Source: Clostridia bacterium
GTDB taxonomy: Bacteria; Bacillota_A; Clostridia; Christensenellales; CAG-138
Reading direction: 5' to 3'
DNA length: 12,665 nucleotides
Assembly (NCBI GenBank): GCA_017459315.1
Contig: JAFUDD010000406.1
Location: forward strand, 1 to 12,665
The translations under genes were made by a program, and so were the position numbers. The notes below the pieces were generated by a model. The model saw only the letters and a program-made list of their open reading frames with translations, ran no database searches and had not been told where the DNA came from. This document shows positions 7,109 through 12,665 of this stretch, piece after piece (position 1 is the first letter of the stretch; every line of letters starts with the position of its first letter).

Positions 7109-8566
7109 ATGGCAAAGAAGAAAAAAGCATTGACGCGCACGTTCGTGCGCTGGGCCGTGCTGCTGTCCACGCTGTCGATGGCGGTGCTGGTGCTGCTCGG
7201 CCTGCTCTATCTACGGAACCGGCCGCAGATTTTGCAAAAGCGTGCCGAGGCCGCGCTCGAAAGCGGCAACTACGACAAGGCCATTGCGGCGCTGTCCGAG
7301 CTGGAGCAGACCGAGCAAACCGCCGAAATGCTCCTTGCCGCGCGGTATGAAGCGGCGGCAAAGCTGCTTCTGGACGGCAAATATGAGGAGGCCGAAACCG
7401 CATTTGCGGGGCTCGGCGATTACAAGGACGCGCGCACGCAGATCTTAGCCTGCCGCTATGGGCTTGCCGAGCTTGCTTACCAAAACGGCGACTATGAGGA
7501 CGCGCGGACAAAATTCTATGCGCTCTCCGGCTACAAGGATGCGCTGACGCGGTACAACGACTGCCGCTATGCCATCGCGCTGCAAGCGGAAGCGGCTGAC
7601 CCCGAAAAGGCGTTTGCGCTGTTCCGAGAGCTCGGCGGGTTCTCCGACGCACCGGCGCAGGCCGAGCGGATCGCCATGCAGCTTACCGGCATGACCGATC
7701 CCGAAAACGCGGTAAACCGGATGCTCGGCGTGTCTGAGGAGGAGATTTTGGCGCAGGATCGCATCAAGGCCGTGCGCGATACGCTCCCGCAGCACGCGCT
7801 GGCCGTCGGGTTCTATCACACCGTCGGTCTGCGGCAGGACGGCACGGTCGTCGCCGCGGGGCGCAATACCGACGGGCAATGCAACGTGACCGACTGGAGC
7901 GGGATCGTCGCCATCGACTGCGGCGCGTATCATACGGTCGGCCTGAAGGCGGACGGCACTGTGGTCGCGGTCGGCCGCAACGAAGAGGGGCAATGCGACG
8001 TGGCCGAATGGGGCGATATCGTCGAGATCGTCTGCACCGATTACGACACCGTCGGGCTGAAGCGCGACGGCACCGTTGTTCGCACCGGCTACCACGCCTA
8101 CGCCGAGCTGCTCGGCTGGAGCGACATCGTCACCATCGGCGGCGGGTCGTATGCGGCGGTCGCGGTGACGGAAGCCGGACAGCTGCTGTCCTCGCATCCC
8201 TCGTCACGCAGCGAAAGCATCGTCGGCGCGATTGCGGTCGATGCCTCCACCGGCTATACCCTCGCCCTGCTGCCGAACGGCACGCTGCTGTATACCGACG
8301 GCGAAACCGGCATATCCGACGCGGTTGCGATCTCGGCGGCAAGCACCGGATTTATGGCGCTGTCCGAAACCGGCACGGTCTATACGCATTGGTTCCGCGA
8401 ACGCGACGCCATCGACTTTTCCGATCTCGAAGCCGCCGTGGCGATTGCCGCGGGCGGCACACATTCCGCGGTGCTGCTTTCGGACGGCACGGTGATCGCA
8501 AGGGGGCTAAGCGACGACGGCGAATGCGCCACGGAAAGCTGGAACCTCGGCGCGAAGGCGCAATAA
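7109..8566 (+). CDS. membrane-anchored TPR and RCC1-like beta-propeller protein
   Basis: A 485-residue protein: basic N-terminus, one membrane helix (about 15-36), then TPR-like helical repeats with the tell-tale GNYDKAIAALSEL (53-65), GKYEEAETAFAGLGDYKDA (90-108) and GDYEDARTKFYALSGYKDA (127-145), then RCC1-type propeller repeats from about 232 to 470. The clearest blades are HTVGLRQDGTVVAAG (237-251), HTVGLKADGTVVAVG (275-289), DTVGLKRDGTVV (313-324) and HSAVLLSDGTVIARG (452-466), spaced about 38 residues. Such repeats mediate binding, not known catalysis. Start: ATG 7109 with GAGGG 8 bases before it; an in-frame GTG at 7094, overlapping the previous stop, is less likely. Last gene of the operon; probably an outside-facing scaffold or sensor of the acylation machine. 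Function is inferred from context only. Confidence 0.85.
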   Translation: MAKKKKALTRTFVRWAVLLSTLSMAVLVLLGLLYLRNRPQILQKRAEAALESGNYDKAIAALSELEQTEQTAEMLLAARYEAAAKLLLDGKYEEAETAFAGLGDYKDARTQILACRYGLAELAYQNGDYEDARTKFYALSGYKDALTRYNDCRYAIALQAEAADPEKAFALFRELGGFSDAPAQAERIAMQLTGMTDPENAVNRMLGVSEEEILAQDRIKAVRDTLPQHALAVGFYHTVGLRQDGTVVAAGRNTDGQCNVTDWSGIVAIDCGAYHTVGLKADGTVVAVGRNEEGQCDVAEWGDIVEIVCTDYDTVGLKRDGTVVRTGYHAYAELLGWSDIVTIGGGSYAAVAVTEAGQLLSSHPSSRSESIVGAIAVDASTGYTLALLPNGTLLYTDGETGISDAVAISAASTGFMALSETGTVYTHWFRERDAIDFSDLEAAVAIAAGGTHSAVLLSDGTVIARGLSDDGECATESWNLGAKAQ

Positions 8567-8581
8567 TACGCATGACCTTTG

Positions 8582-8613
8582 GCAGATTCTTCTTCACGGG
8601 GAATCTGCTTTTT
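8582..8613 (+). terminator. terminator of the MBOAT operon
   Basis: GCAGATTC (8582-8589) pairs exactly with GAATCTGC (8601-8608), with an 11-base loop, followed by five T residues (8609-8613). It lies 15 bases after the last stop codon and separates this operon from the riboflavin transporter unit. Confidence 0.9.
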
Positions 8614-8653
8614 GTCTGCCGTGCCGCAGGCGAACATCCCTGCCAACGTCATA

Positions 8654-8682
8654 TTGACAGCATCGACCGCCCATGCTATACT
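8654..8682 (+). promoter_or_regulatory. promoter of the FMN riboswitch / ribU transcript
   Basis: A perfect -35 TTGACA (8654-8659), 17 bases, and -10 TATACT (8677-8682) preceded by TGC (extended -10). Transcription should begin near 8689, about 11 bases before the first riboswitch helix. Confidence 0.88.
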
Positions 8683-8699
8683 GTTGCACAGCAAAATAC

Positions 8700-8806
8700 A
8701 TCTTCAGGGCGGGGTGCAATTCCCCACCGGCAGTTACAGTCTGCGAGCCTTTGGCATGAATCGGTGCAATTCCGATACCGACGGTATAGTCCGGATGAAA
8801 GAAGAT
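8700..8806 (+). ncRNA. FMN riboswitch (RFN element)
   Basis: The closing helix P1 is ATCTTC (8700-8705) with GAAGAT (8801-8806). The conserved blocks are all there in order: AGGGCGGGGTGCAATTCCCC, ACCGGCAGT, AGTCTGCGAGCC, CGGTGCAATTCCGATACCGAC and GGTATAGTCCGGATGAAAGAAG. This aptamer binds FMN and in Bacillota shuts off riboflavin synthesis or uptake genes. The terminator at 8810-8841 begins three bases after P1, so control is by premature termination when FMN is plentiful. Confidence 0.97.
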
Positions 8807-8809
8807 CAG

Positions 8810-8841
8810 GCGCTCCGGGGTATGTCTTCGGGGCGCTTTTT
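8810..8841 (+). terminator. expression-platform terminator of the FMN riboswitch
   Basis: GCGCTCCGGGG (8810-8820) pairs with CTTCGGGGCGC (8826-8836), 11 pairs with three G-U wobbles and a 5-base loop, followed by five T residues (8837-8841). It is located between the aptamer and the ribU ribosome site, so it ends transcription in the FMN-bound state. Confidence 0.9.
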
Positions 8842-8863
8842 CGCCCTCCGAAAGGAGAAAAAC

Positions 8864-9529
8864 ATGGAAACCAAACGCAACGCTGTCAACGCCAAGACCC
8901 TCGCCACGATCGGTATGCTCTGCGCAATCGCTTTTGTCGCAAAGCTGCTCTCCTCCGTCCTCCCGACCGTTGCGGGCTTTTTGTCCTTCGATCTCAAGGA
9001 CGTCGTCATTGTGATCGGCGGCTTTATGCTGGGACCGCTTGCCGCCGCCGCGATCACCTTGGTCGTATCGCTTGTCGAAATGGTCACGGTCAGCAGCACC
9101 GGGCTGATCGGCCTTGTGATGAACGTGCTGGCCAGCTGCTCGTTCGCCTGCACCGCCGCGGTGATCTACCGGCGCAGGCATAACCTTTGGGGCGCGGTCG
9201 TCGGGCTGATCACGGGCATCCTGTTTATGACGGCGGTGATGCTGCTTTGGAACTGGCTGATCACGCCGTTGTATATGAAGGTGGATCGCTCGGTCGTCGT
9301 CGGGATGCTGCTGCCGGTGTTTCTGCCGTTCAATCTCGTCAAGGGCGGGCTGAACGCGGCTTTGGCGATGCTGCTGTATAAACCGGTCGTGACCGCGCTC
9401 CGCAAGGCGCATCTGATTGAGGAACGCGGCACGGGCAAGCGGGAAACGAAATGGGGCGTTGTCATCGTCTCGGCGGTGCTGCTCGTCACCTTCGTACTGC
9501 TCGCGCTTGTGCTGACCGGCATACTTTGA
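8864..9529 (+). CDS. ribU: riboflavin ECF transporter substrate-binding (S) component
   Basis: A 221-residue integral membrane protein. RibU binds riboflavin and works with the shared EcfT and EcfA/A' module to import it; those genes are not in this window. It shows the S-component pattern: a first helix LATIGMLCAIAFVAKLL (13-29), the PTVAGFLSFDLKDV loop (34-47), GGFMLGPLAAAAITLVVSLVE (52-72), GLIGLVMNVLAS (80-91) and a late LLPVFLPFNLVKGGLNAAL segment (149-167). The FMN riboswitch directly upstream fixes the substrate. Start: ATG 8864 with AAAGGAG 6 bases before it; the frame is open upstream through the riboswitch but that is not coding. Odd: a charged stretch (183-197) and then an extra hydrophobic helix (about 198-219) at the C-terminus, longer than typical RibU. 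Confidence 0.95.
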   Translation: METKRNAVNAKTLATIGMLCAIAFVAKLLSSVLPTVAGFLSFDLKDVVIVIGGFMLGPLAAAAITLVVSLVEMVTVSSTGLIGLVMNVLASCSFACTAAVIYRRRHNLWGAVVGLITGILFMTAVMLLWNWLITPLYMKVDRSVVVGMLLPVFLPFNLVKGGLNAALAMLLYKPVVTALRKAHLIEERGTGKRETKWGVVIVSAVLLVTFVLLALVLTGIL

Positions 9530-9540
9530 AAAATGCAAGG

Positions 9541-9561
9541 CGGACGGCTTTGCTCCGTCCG
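9541..9561 (+). promoter_or_regulatory. intercistronic hairpin between ribU and the ACT gene
   Basis: CGGACGG (9541-9547) pairs with CCGTCCG (9555-9561), a perfect 7-bp stem with a 7-base loop, in the 45-base gap. No T-run follows; the 3' arm runs straight into the GGAAAGGA ribosome site. It may set the ratio of ribU to downstream translation or stabilise a processed RNA end. Confidence 0.45.
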
Positions 9562-9574
9562 GAAAGGAAACGTT

Positions 9575-9844
9575 ATGAACGCAATCGTATCGGTGATCGG
9601 ACAGAATCGCGTCGGCATCATTGCGGCGATCAGCTCTAAGCTCGCGTCGCTCGGCATCGACATTCTGGACGTATCGCAAACCATCCTGAACGGCAATTTC
9701 ACGATGATCATGGTCGTGGATATCTCCGGCTCCTCCGCGCCGTTTACCACGCTCCGCGACGAGCTTGACGCGCTCGGAAAGCAGCTGCAGCTGTCCGTGA
9801 AGATTCAGCGGCAGGAAATCTTTGAAGCGATGTATACGGTGTGA
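9575..9844 (+). CDS. ACT domain protein, UPF0237 family
   Basis: An 89-residue protein that is a single ACT domain from end to end: [42 protein letters not shown] (3-44) is the beta-alpha-beta half with the ligand loop GQNRVGI (9-15). ACT domains bind amino acids or other small ligands and form dimers. The UPF0237 family (COG3830) is a stand-alone ACT protein that is next to a UPF0210 gene in many Bacillota, and here the two overlap or nearly overlap, so they are translated together. Start: ATG 9575 with GGAAAGGA 6 bases before it; an in-frame ATG at 9533 lies in the hairpin and is unlikely. The ligand and biological role are unknown; cytoplasmic. Confidence 0.9.
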   Translation: MNAIVSVIGQNRVGIIAAISSKLASLGIDILDVSQTILNGNFTMIMVVDISGSSAPFTTLRDELDALGKQLQLSVKIQRQEIFEAMYTV

Positions 9845-9849
9845 CGGCG

Positions 9850-11199
9850 ATGCTGACGAAAAACGACATTCTTTCGACCATCGAAATGATCGACCAGCAG
9901 CACCTGGATATCCGCACGATCACGATGGGCATCTCCCTGATCGACTGTGCGGACGCCTCCGTTTCCCGCGCGTGCGACAAGATCTACGACAAGATCACGC
10001 GTTATGCGAAGGATCTGGTGCGCGTCGGAGAGAGCATCGAAACCGAGTTCGGCATCCCGATTGTCAATAAGCGCATTTCGGTCACGCCGATCGCGCTCGT
10101 CGCCGCTGCGTCGGACACAGATTCCTACGTCCCGTTCTGCAAGGCGCTCGACCGTGCGGCCAAGACCTGCGGCGTGGACTACCTCGGCGGCTTTTCGGCG
10201 CTCGTGCAAAAGGGCATGACCAAAGCCGACGAAACGCTGATCCGCTCGATCCCCGAGGCGCTCGCCTCGACCGATGTGGTCTGTTCCTCGGTCAATGTCG
10301 GTTCGACCAAGGCCGGCATCAATATGGACGCGGTGCGCCTGATGGGACAGGTCATTCGCCAAACCGCCGAGCTGACCGACGGCGCGGGCTGCTGCAAGCT
10401 CGTCGTGTTCTGCAATGCCGTCGAGGACAACCCGTTTATGGCGGGCGCGTTCCACGGCGTCGGCGAGCCCGAAAAGGTAATCAACGTCGGCGTATCCGGC
10501 CCCGGCGTCGTGTATCACGCGCTGCAGGCCGTCAAGGGCGCGCCGTTCGACGTGGTAGCCGAAACGGTCAAGCGCACGGCGTTCCGCATCACGCGCATGG
10601 GGCAGCTTGTGGCGATGGAAGCGTCGCGCAGGCTCCAAACGCCGTTCGGCATTGTCGATCTGTCCTTGGCCCCGACGCCCGCCATCGGCGATTCGGTCGC
10701 CCGGATTTTGGAGGAAATGGGGCTGGAAACGTGCGGCACGCACGGCACGACCGCCGCGCTGGCGCTGCTGAACGACGCGGTCAAGAAGGGCGGCGTGATG
10801 GCGTCCTCCTCGGTCGGCGGGCTGTCCGGCGCGTTCATTCCGGTATCGGAGGATGAAGGCATGATCGCCGCGGCGTCGTCCGGTGTGCTGACGCTCGAAA
10901 AATTGGAGGCCATGACGTGCGTGTGCTCGGTCGGGCTCGATATGATCGCCGTCCCCGGCGACACGAGCGCGGCGACGATCTCCGCGATCATTGCGGATGA
11001 AGCGGCCATCGGCATGGTGAACAGCAAAACGACGGCGGTGCGCGTGCTGCCCGCCATCGGCAAAACCGTCGGCGATACCGTGGAGATGGGCGGCTTGATG
11101 GGCAGCGCGCCGGTCATGCCCGTGAAAACGGCGTCGAGCGAAGCGTTCATTGCCCGCGGCGGCCGGATCCCCGCGCCGATGCAGAGCCTGAAAAACTGA
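9850..11199 (+). CDS. UPF0210 / DUF711 (PFL family) protein of unknown function
   Basis: A 449-residue cytoplasmic protein of the UPF0210 family (COG2848, DUF711), matching its usual length of about 450. Family hallmarks are [14 protein letters not shown] (20-33), [12 protein letters not shown] (73-84), [17 protein letters not shown] (146-162), [19 protein letters not shown] (185-203) and the glycine/serine-rich segment around [21 protein letters not shown]. The reaction it catalyses, if any, is not known; a structure of a streptococcal member has been solved, as far as I recall. Start: ATG 9850 (5 bases after the ACT stop) fits family N-termini; GTG 9841, overlapping that stop as GTGA, is an alternative, and neither has a good ribosome site, which suggests translational coupling to the ACT gene. 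Certain for family, not for function. Confidence 0.9.
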   Translation: MLTKNDILSTIEMIDQQHLDIRTITMGISLIDCADASVSRACDKIYDKITRYAKDLVRVGESIETEFGIPIVNKRISVTPIALVAAASDTDSYVPFCKALDRAAKTCGVDYLGGFSALVQKGMTKADETLIRSIPEALASTDVVCSSVNVGSTKAGINMDAVRLMGQVIRQTAELTDGAGCCKLVVFCNAVEDNPFMAGAFHGVGEPEKVINVGVSGPGVVYHALQAVKGAPFDVVAETVKRTAFRITRMGQLVAMEASRRLQTPFGIVDLSLAPTPAIGDSVARILEEMGLETCGTHGTTAALALLNDAVKKGGVMASSSVGGLSGAFIPVSEDEGMIAAASSGVLTLEKLEAMTCVCSVGLDMIAVPGDTSAATISAIIADEAAIGMVNSKTTAVRVLPAIGKTVGDTVEMGGLMGSAPVMPVKTASSEAFIARGGRIPAPMQSLKN

Positions 11200-11214
11200 C
11201 GAAAGGAAACGATC

Positions 11215-12351
11215 ATGGAGCTTCGGCTGGATACAAGCAAGGTGTACGCGATTGCCTTGGAGGGCGGCGGCGCAAAGGGCGGCTATGAGATCGGCGTGTG
11301 GCAGGCGCTTGAAGAAGCGGGCGTCCGCTATGCCGCCGTGTCCGGCACGTCGGTCGGCGCGCTGAACGGCGCGTTGATGGCCATGCGCGACTTTCCCAAG
11401 GCCGTCGAAGCGTGGAGCAATATTCGCATGTCGAGCATCGTCGCCGTCAGCGAGAGCGAGGAGAGCGACCTCAAAAAGCTGTTCGGCGGCGCAATGCCGA
11501 TCGGCGAGCTGCCCGAATACCTGCCGAAGCTGCTGTCGCTTTTGAAAAACCGCGGCATGGATATCGCGCCGATGCGCGCATGGATGCGGGCCGTCATCGA
11601 GCCGGAGCGCATCCGCAGCTCCGACGTGGCGCTGTTCGTGACGACCGTGTCGCTCAGCGACCGCAAGGGCATTGAGGTCAAGGTCAACGACCTTTTGACC
11701 GACGACGCCGTGTTTGATATGCTTCTTGCGAGCGCCTACCATCCCGCCTTCAAAAACGAACCCCTGTCCGACGGCAAGCAGTACCTTGACGGCGGCGCGT
11801 TCGATTCCCTGCCGCTGCATGTGCTTGTCGAAAACGGCTATAAGGACATCATCGGCGTGCGCCTGCCCGGCGGACTGGGCATCGAGCGCCGGTTTGACCT
11901 GCCCGCGGACGTGCATGTTTCGATCATCAAGCCGGAAATCGACCTCGGCGGTGCGCTCGATTTTGACGCCGACCGCGCCAAGTATCACCTCCGCGTCGGC
12001 TATTTCGACGCCAAAAGGCTGCTCTACGGCCTGTACGGCAAACGCTATTATGTCGAACGCACGCTGTCCGACCGCAACGCGCTCGACTGGCTCTTAGACC
12101 GGTATGAACGCGACGCCGAGATCCCCCGGCTCCGCACGCTGATCGAGCAGACGCTGCCCGCCGAAGCAAGGCGGCTGAACGTCCGCGAGGGGGACTACTA
12201 TGAACTGATGATCGCCACGCTCGAGGAGGAGGCGCTTGCCCGCGGCGTCGAGCCGCTGTGCATCCGCACCGACCGCGCCCTGATGCGCGCCGTCTCCGAC
12301 GCCGACCTCGCCCGCCGCAAAGCGGACGCGCAGGCCGCGGCGAAGGTGTGA
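11215..12351 (+). CDS. patatin-like phospholipase family protein
   Basis: A 378-residue protein with the full patatin catalytic set: oxyanion loop GGGAKGG (17-23), nucleophile motif SGTSVG (43-48) with S46, and DGG (192-194) with D192 completing the Ser-Asp dyad. Patatin-like hydrolases cleave acyl esters of phospholipids or other lipids. There is no signal peptide or membrane helix, so it is cytoplasmic or peripheral. The patatin domain covers roughly 10-215; the C-terminal 160 residues, rich in R, D and E, match nothing I recognise. Start: ATG 11215, GAAAGGAAA upstream, 15 bases after the UPF0210 stop, so probably in the same operon. The C-terminus ends in an alanine/arginine-rich tail. It might be an autoregulated or stress lipase like RssA relatives; the substrate is unknown. 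Confidence 0.9.
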   Translation: MELRLDTSKVYAIALEGGGAKGGYEIGVWQALEEAGVRYAAVSGTSVGALNGALMAMRDFPKAVEAWSNIRMSSIVAVSESEESDLKKLFGGAMPIGELPEYLPKLLSLLKNRGMDIAPMRAWMRAVIEPERIRSSDVALFVTTVSLSDRKGIEVKVNDLLTDDAVFDMLLASAYHPAFKNEPLSDGKQYLDGGAFDSLPLHVLVENGYKDIIGVRLPGGLGIERRFDLPADVHVSIIKPEIDLGGALDFDADRAKYHLRVGYFDAKRLLYGLYGKRYYVERTLSDRNALDWLLDRYERDAEIPRLRTLIEQTLPAEARRLNVREGDYYELMIATLEEEALARGVEPLCIRTDRALMRAVSDADLARRKADAQAAAKV

Positions 12352-12427
12352 AGGAAAAGAATAGGACTGAACAGCATCTAATCGTGCTTATAAAATAGTA
12401 TAATGACTTGTTTTTACAAACATTTAA

Positions 12428-12456
12428 TTGTTGAACATCCCAACATATGCTATACT
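12428..12456 (+). promoter_or_regulatory. promoter with overlapping inverted repeat
   Basis: -35 TTGTTG (12428-12433), 17 bases, then -10 TATACT (12451-12456) with TGC before it (extended -10). The inverted repeat TGTTG-N7-CAACA (12429-12445) covers the -35 box and part of the spacer, where a repressor site would be expected. Transcription would begin near 12463 and run out of the window. The gene it serves lies beyond 12665 or is the broken frame at 12522. Confidence 0.6.
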
Positions 12457-12521
12457 ATTTGGTAGTTTTCTTTATCTGATATTTATATAGATAATGTTTT
12501 GGCTTTTTCGTGTATCATTCT

Positions 12522-12665
12522 ATGATGATTATAGATATTCAGGATGGAAACAGTCGCACGATTAAGTAATTCTTACAGGAAATTGTATTCTCCATATTTA
12601 TGCGCTTGATAGCATAGTTACCAAAGCCGCTTACGCTCATGAAGGTTGGTGATTATTCATGGATA
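12522..12665 (+). pseudogene. possible decayed reading frame, cut by the window end
   Basis: From ATG 12522 the frame reads MMIIDIQDGNSRTIK, then TAA (12567), FLQEIVFSIFMRLIA, then TAG (12615), then LPKPLTLMKVGDYSWI to the window end. The residue make-up of the three pieces is protein-like, and the two stops are in the same frame, which suggests a gene fragment with nonsense mutations. Alternatively an intact gene starts at ATG 12639 (MKVGDYSWI) or ATG 12659 (GGTTGGTG upstream). I recognise no family; short length makes this weak. Confidence 0.25.

Larger units (their letters stand above)
12352..12665. other. AT-rich stretch after the patatin gene, no intact gene seen
   Basis: Base composition changes abruptly after the patatin stop codon, from strongly GC-rich to strongly AT-rich, and stays so for about 270 bases before partly recovering near 12615. 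Both strands were read: the longest frames are only 15-21 codons except for one cut by the window end. It contains a good promoter (12428-12456) with an inverted repeat and a broken frame (12522-12665). No rho-independent terminator for the patatin operon is visible. It may be the border of acquired DNA or of a decayed element. Confidence 0.6.

Noticed and set aside
9541..9561. Hairpin after ribU as a terminator
   Set aside because: No T-run follows, and the 3' arm leads into a ribosome site; listed as an intercistronic hairpin.
9805..11988. Very long minus-strand frame (727 codons) antisense to UPF0210 and the patatin gene
   Set aside because: It crosses two intact plus-strand genes with family motifs. 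The openness comes from GC-rich third positions; the protein is R/H/A/D-rich and shows no domain.

Overview
The window looks like chromosomal DNA of a GC-rich member of the Bacillota, most likely a gut-type Clostridia lineage (Oscillospirales or a relative). I infer this from the combination of GC-rich codon use, strong Shine-Dalgarno sites, sigma-A type promoters (TTGACA/TATAAT), an FMN riboswitch in front of a RibU-type ECF transporter, an ACT/UPF0210 gene pair and an MBOAT/DHHW cassette. The species cannot be fixed from the sequence alone.

Layout, left to right. (1) Positions 1-22 hold the 5' part of a tRNA gene on the minus strand, cut by the window edge. (2) apt (purine salvage) is on the minus strand at 227-739, with a promoter, a near-perfect palindrome in its 5' UTR and a hairpin after it. 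(3) Pointing the other way is cysK (1276-2208), with a 300-base transcribed leader. That leader holds a small Cys-rich open reading frame, a rho-independent terminator and a second small open reading frame; it reads as a ribosome-mediated cysteine attenuator. (4) cysK and the convergent NADP-type glutamate dehydrogenase gene gdhA (2338-3672, minus) share a bidirectional terminator. (5) A 536-base gene-free stretch carries the gdhA promoter, a 15-bp tandem repeat, two mutually exclusive hairpins and the promoter of the next operon.

(6) A three-gene operon (4208-8566) encodes an MBOAT membrane O-acyltransferase, a membrane-anchored DHHW protein (AlgX/AlgJ-like esterase/acetyltransferase fold) and a membrane-anchored TPR plus RCC1-like beta-propeller protein. 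Together they look like a machine that moves an acyl group, probably acetyl, across the membrane onto a surface polymer; the propeller protein is the unexplained member. The operon ends at a clear terminator. (7) An FMN riboswitch with its own promoter and terminator controls ribU (riboflavin uptake, 8864-9529). An ACT-domain protein (UPF0237), a UPF0210/DUF711 protein and a patatin-like phospholipase follow on the same strand with very short gaps.

(8) From about 12352 the base composition drops sharply to AT-rich. This last stretch holds a good promoter with an overlapping inverted repeat and a reading frame broken by two stop codons, but no intact gene. It may be the edge of acquired or decayed DNA.

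The best candidate for something not yet described is the cysK leader. The Cys codons, a segment just behind the small frame's stop codon, and the terminator 5' arm can be drawn by hand as a classical attenuator with competing pairings.
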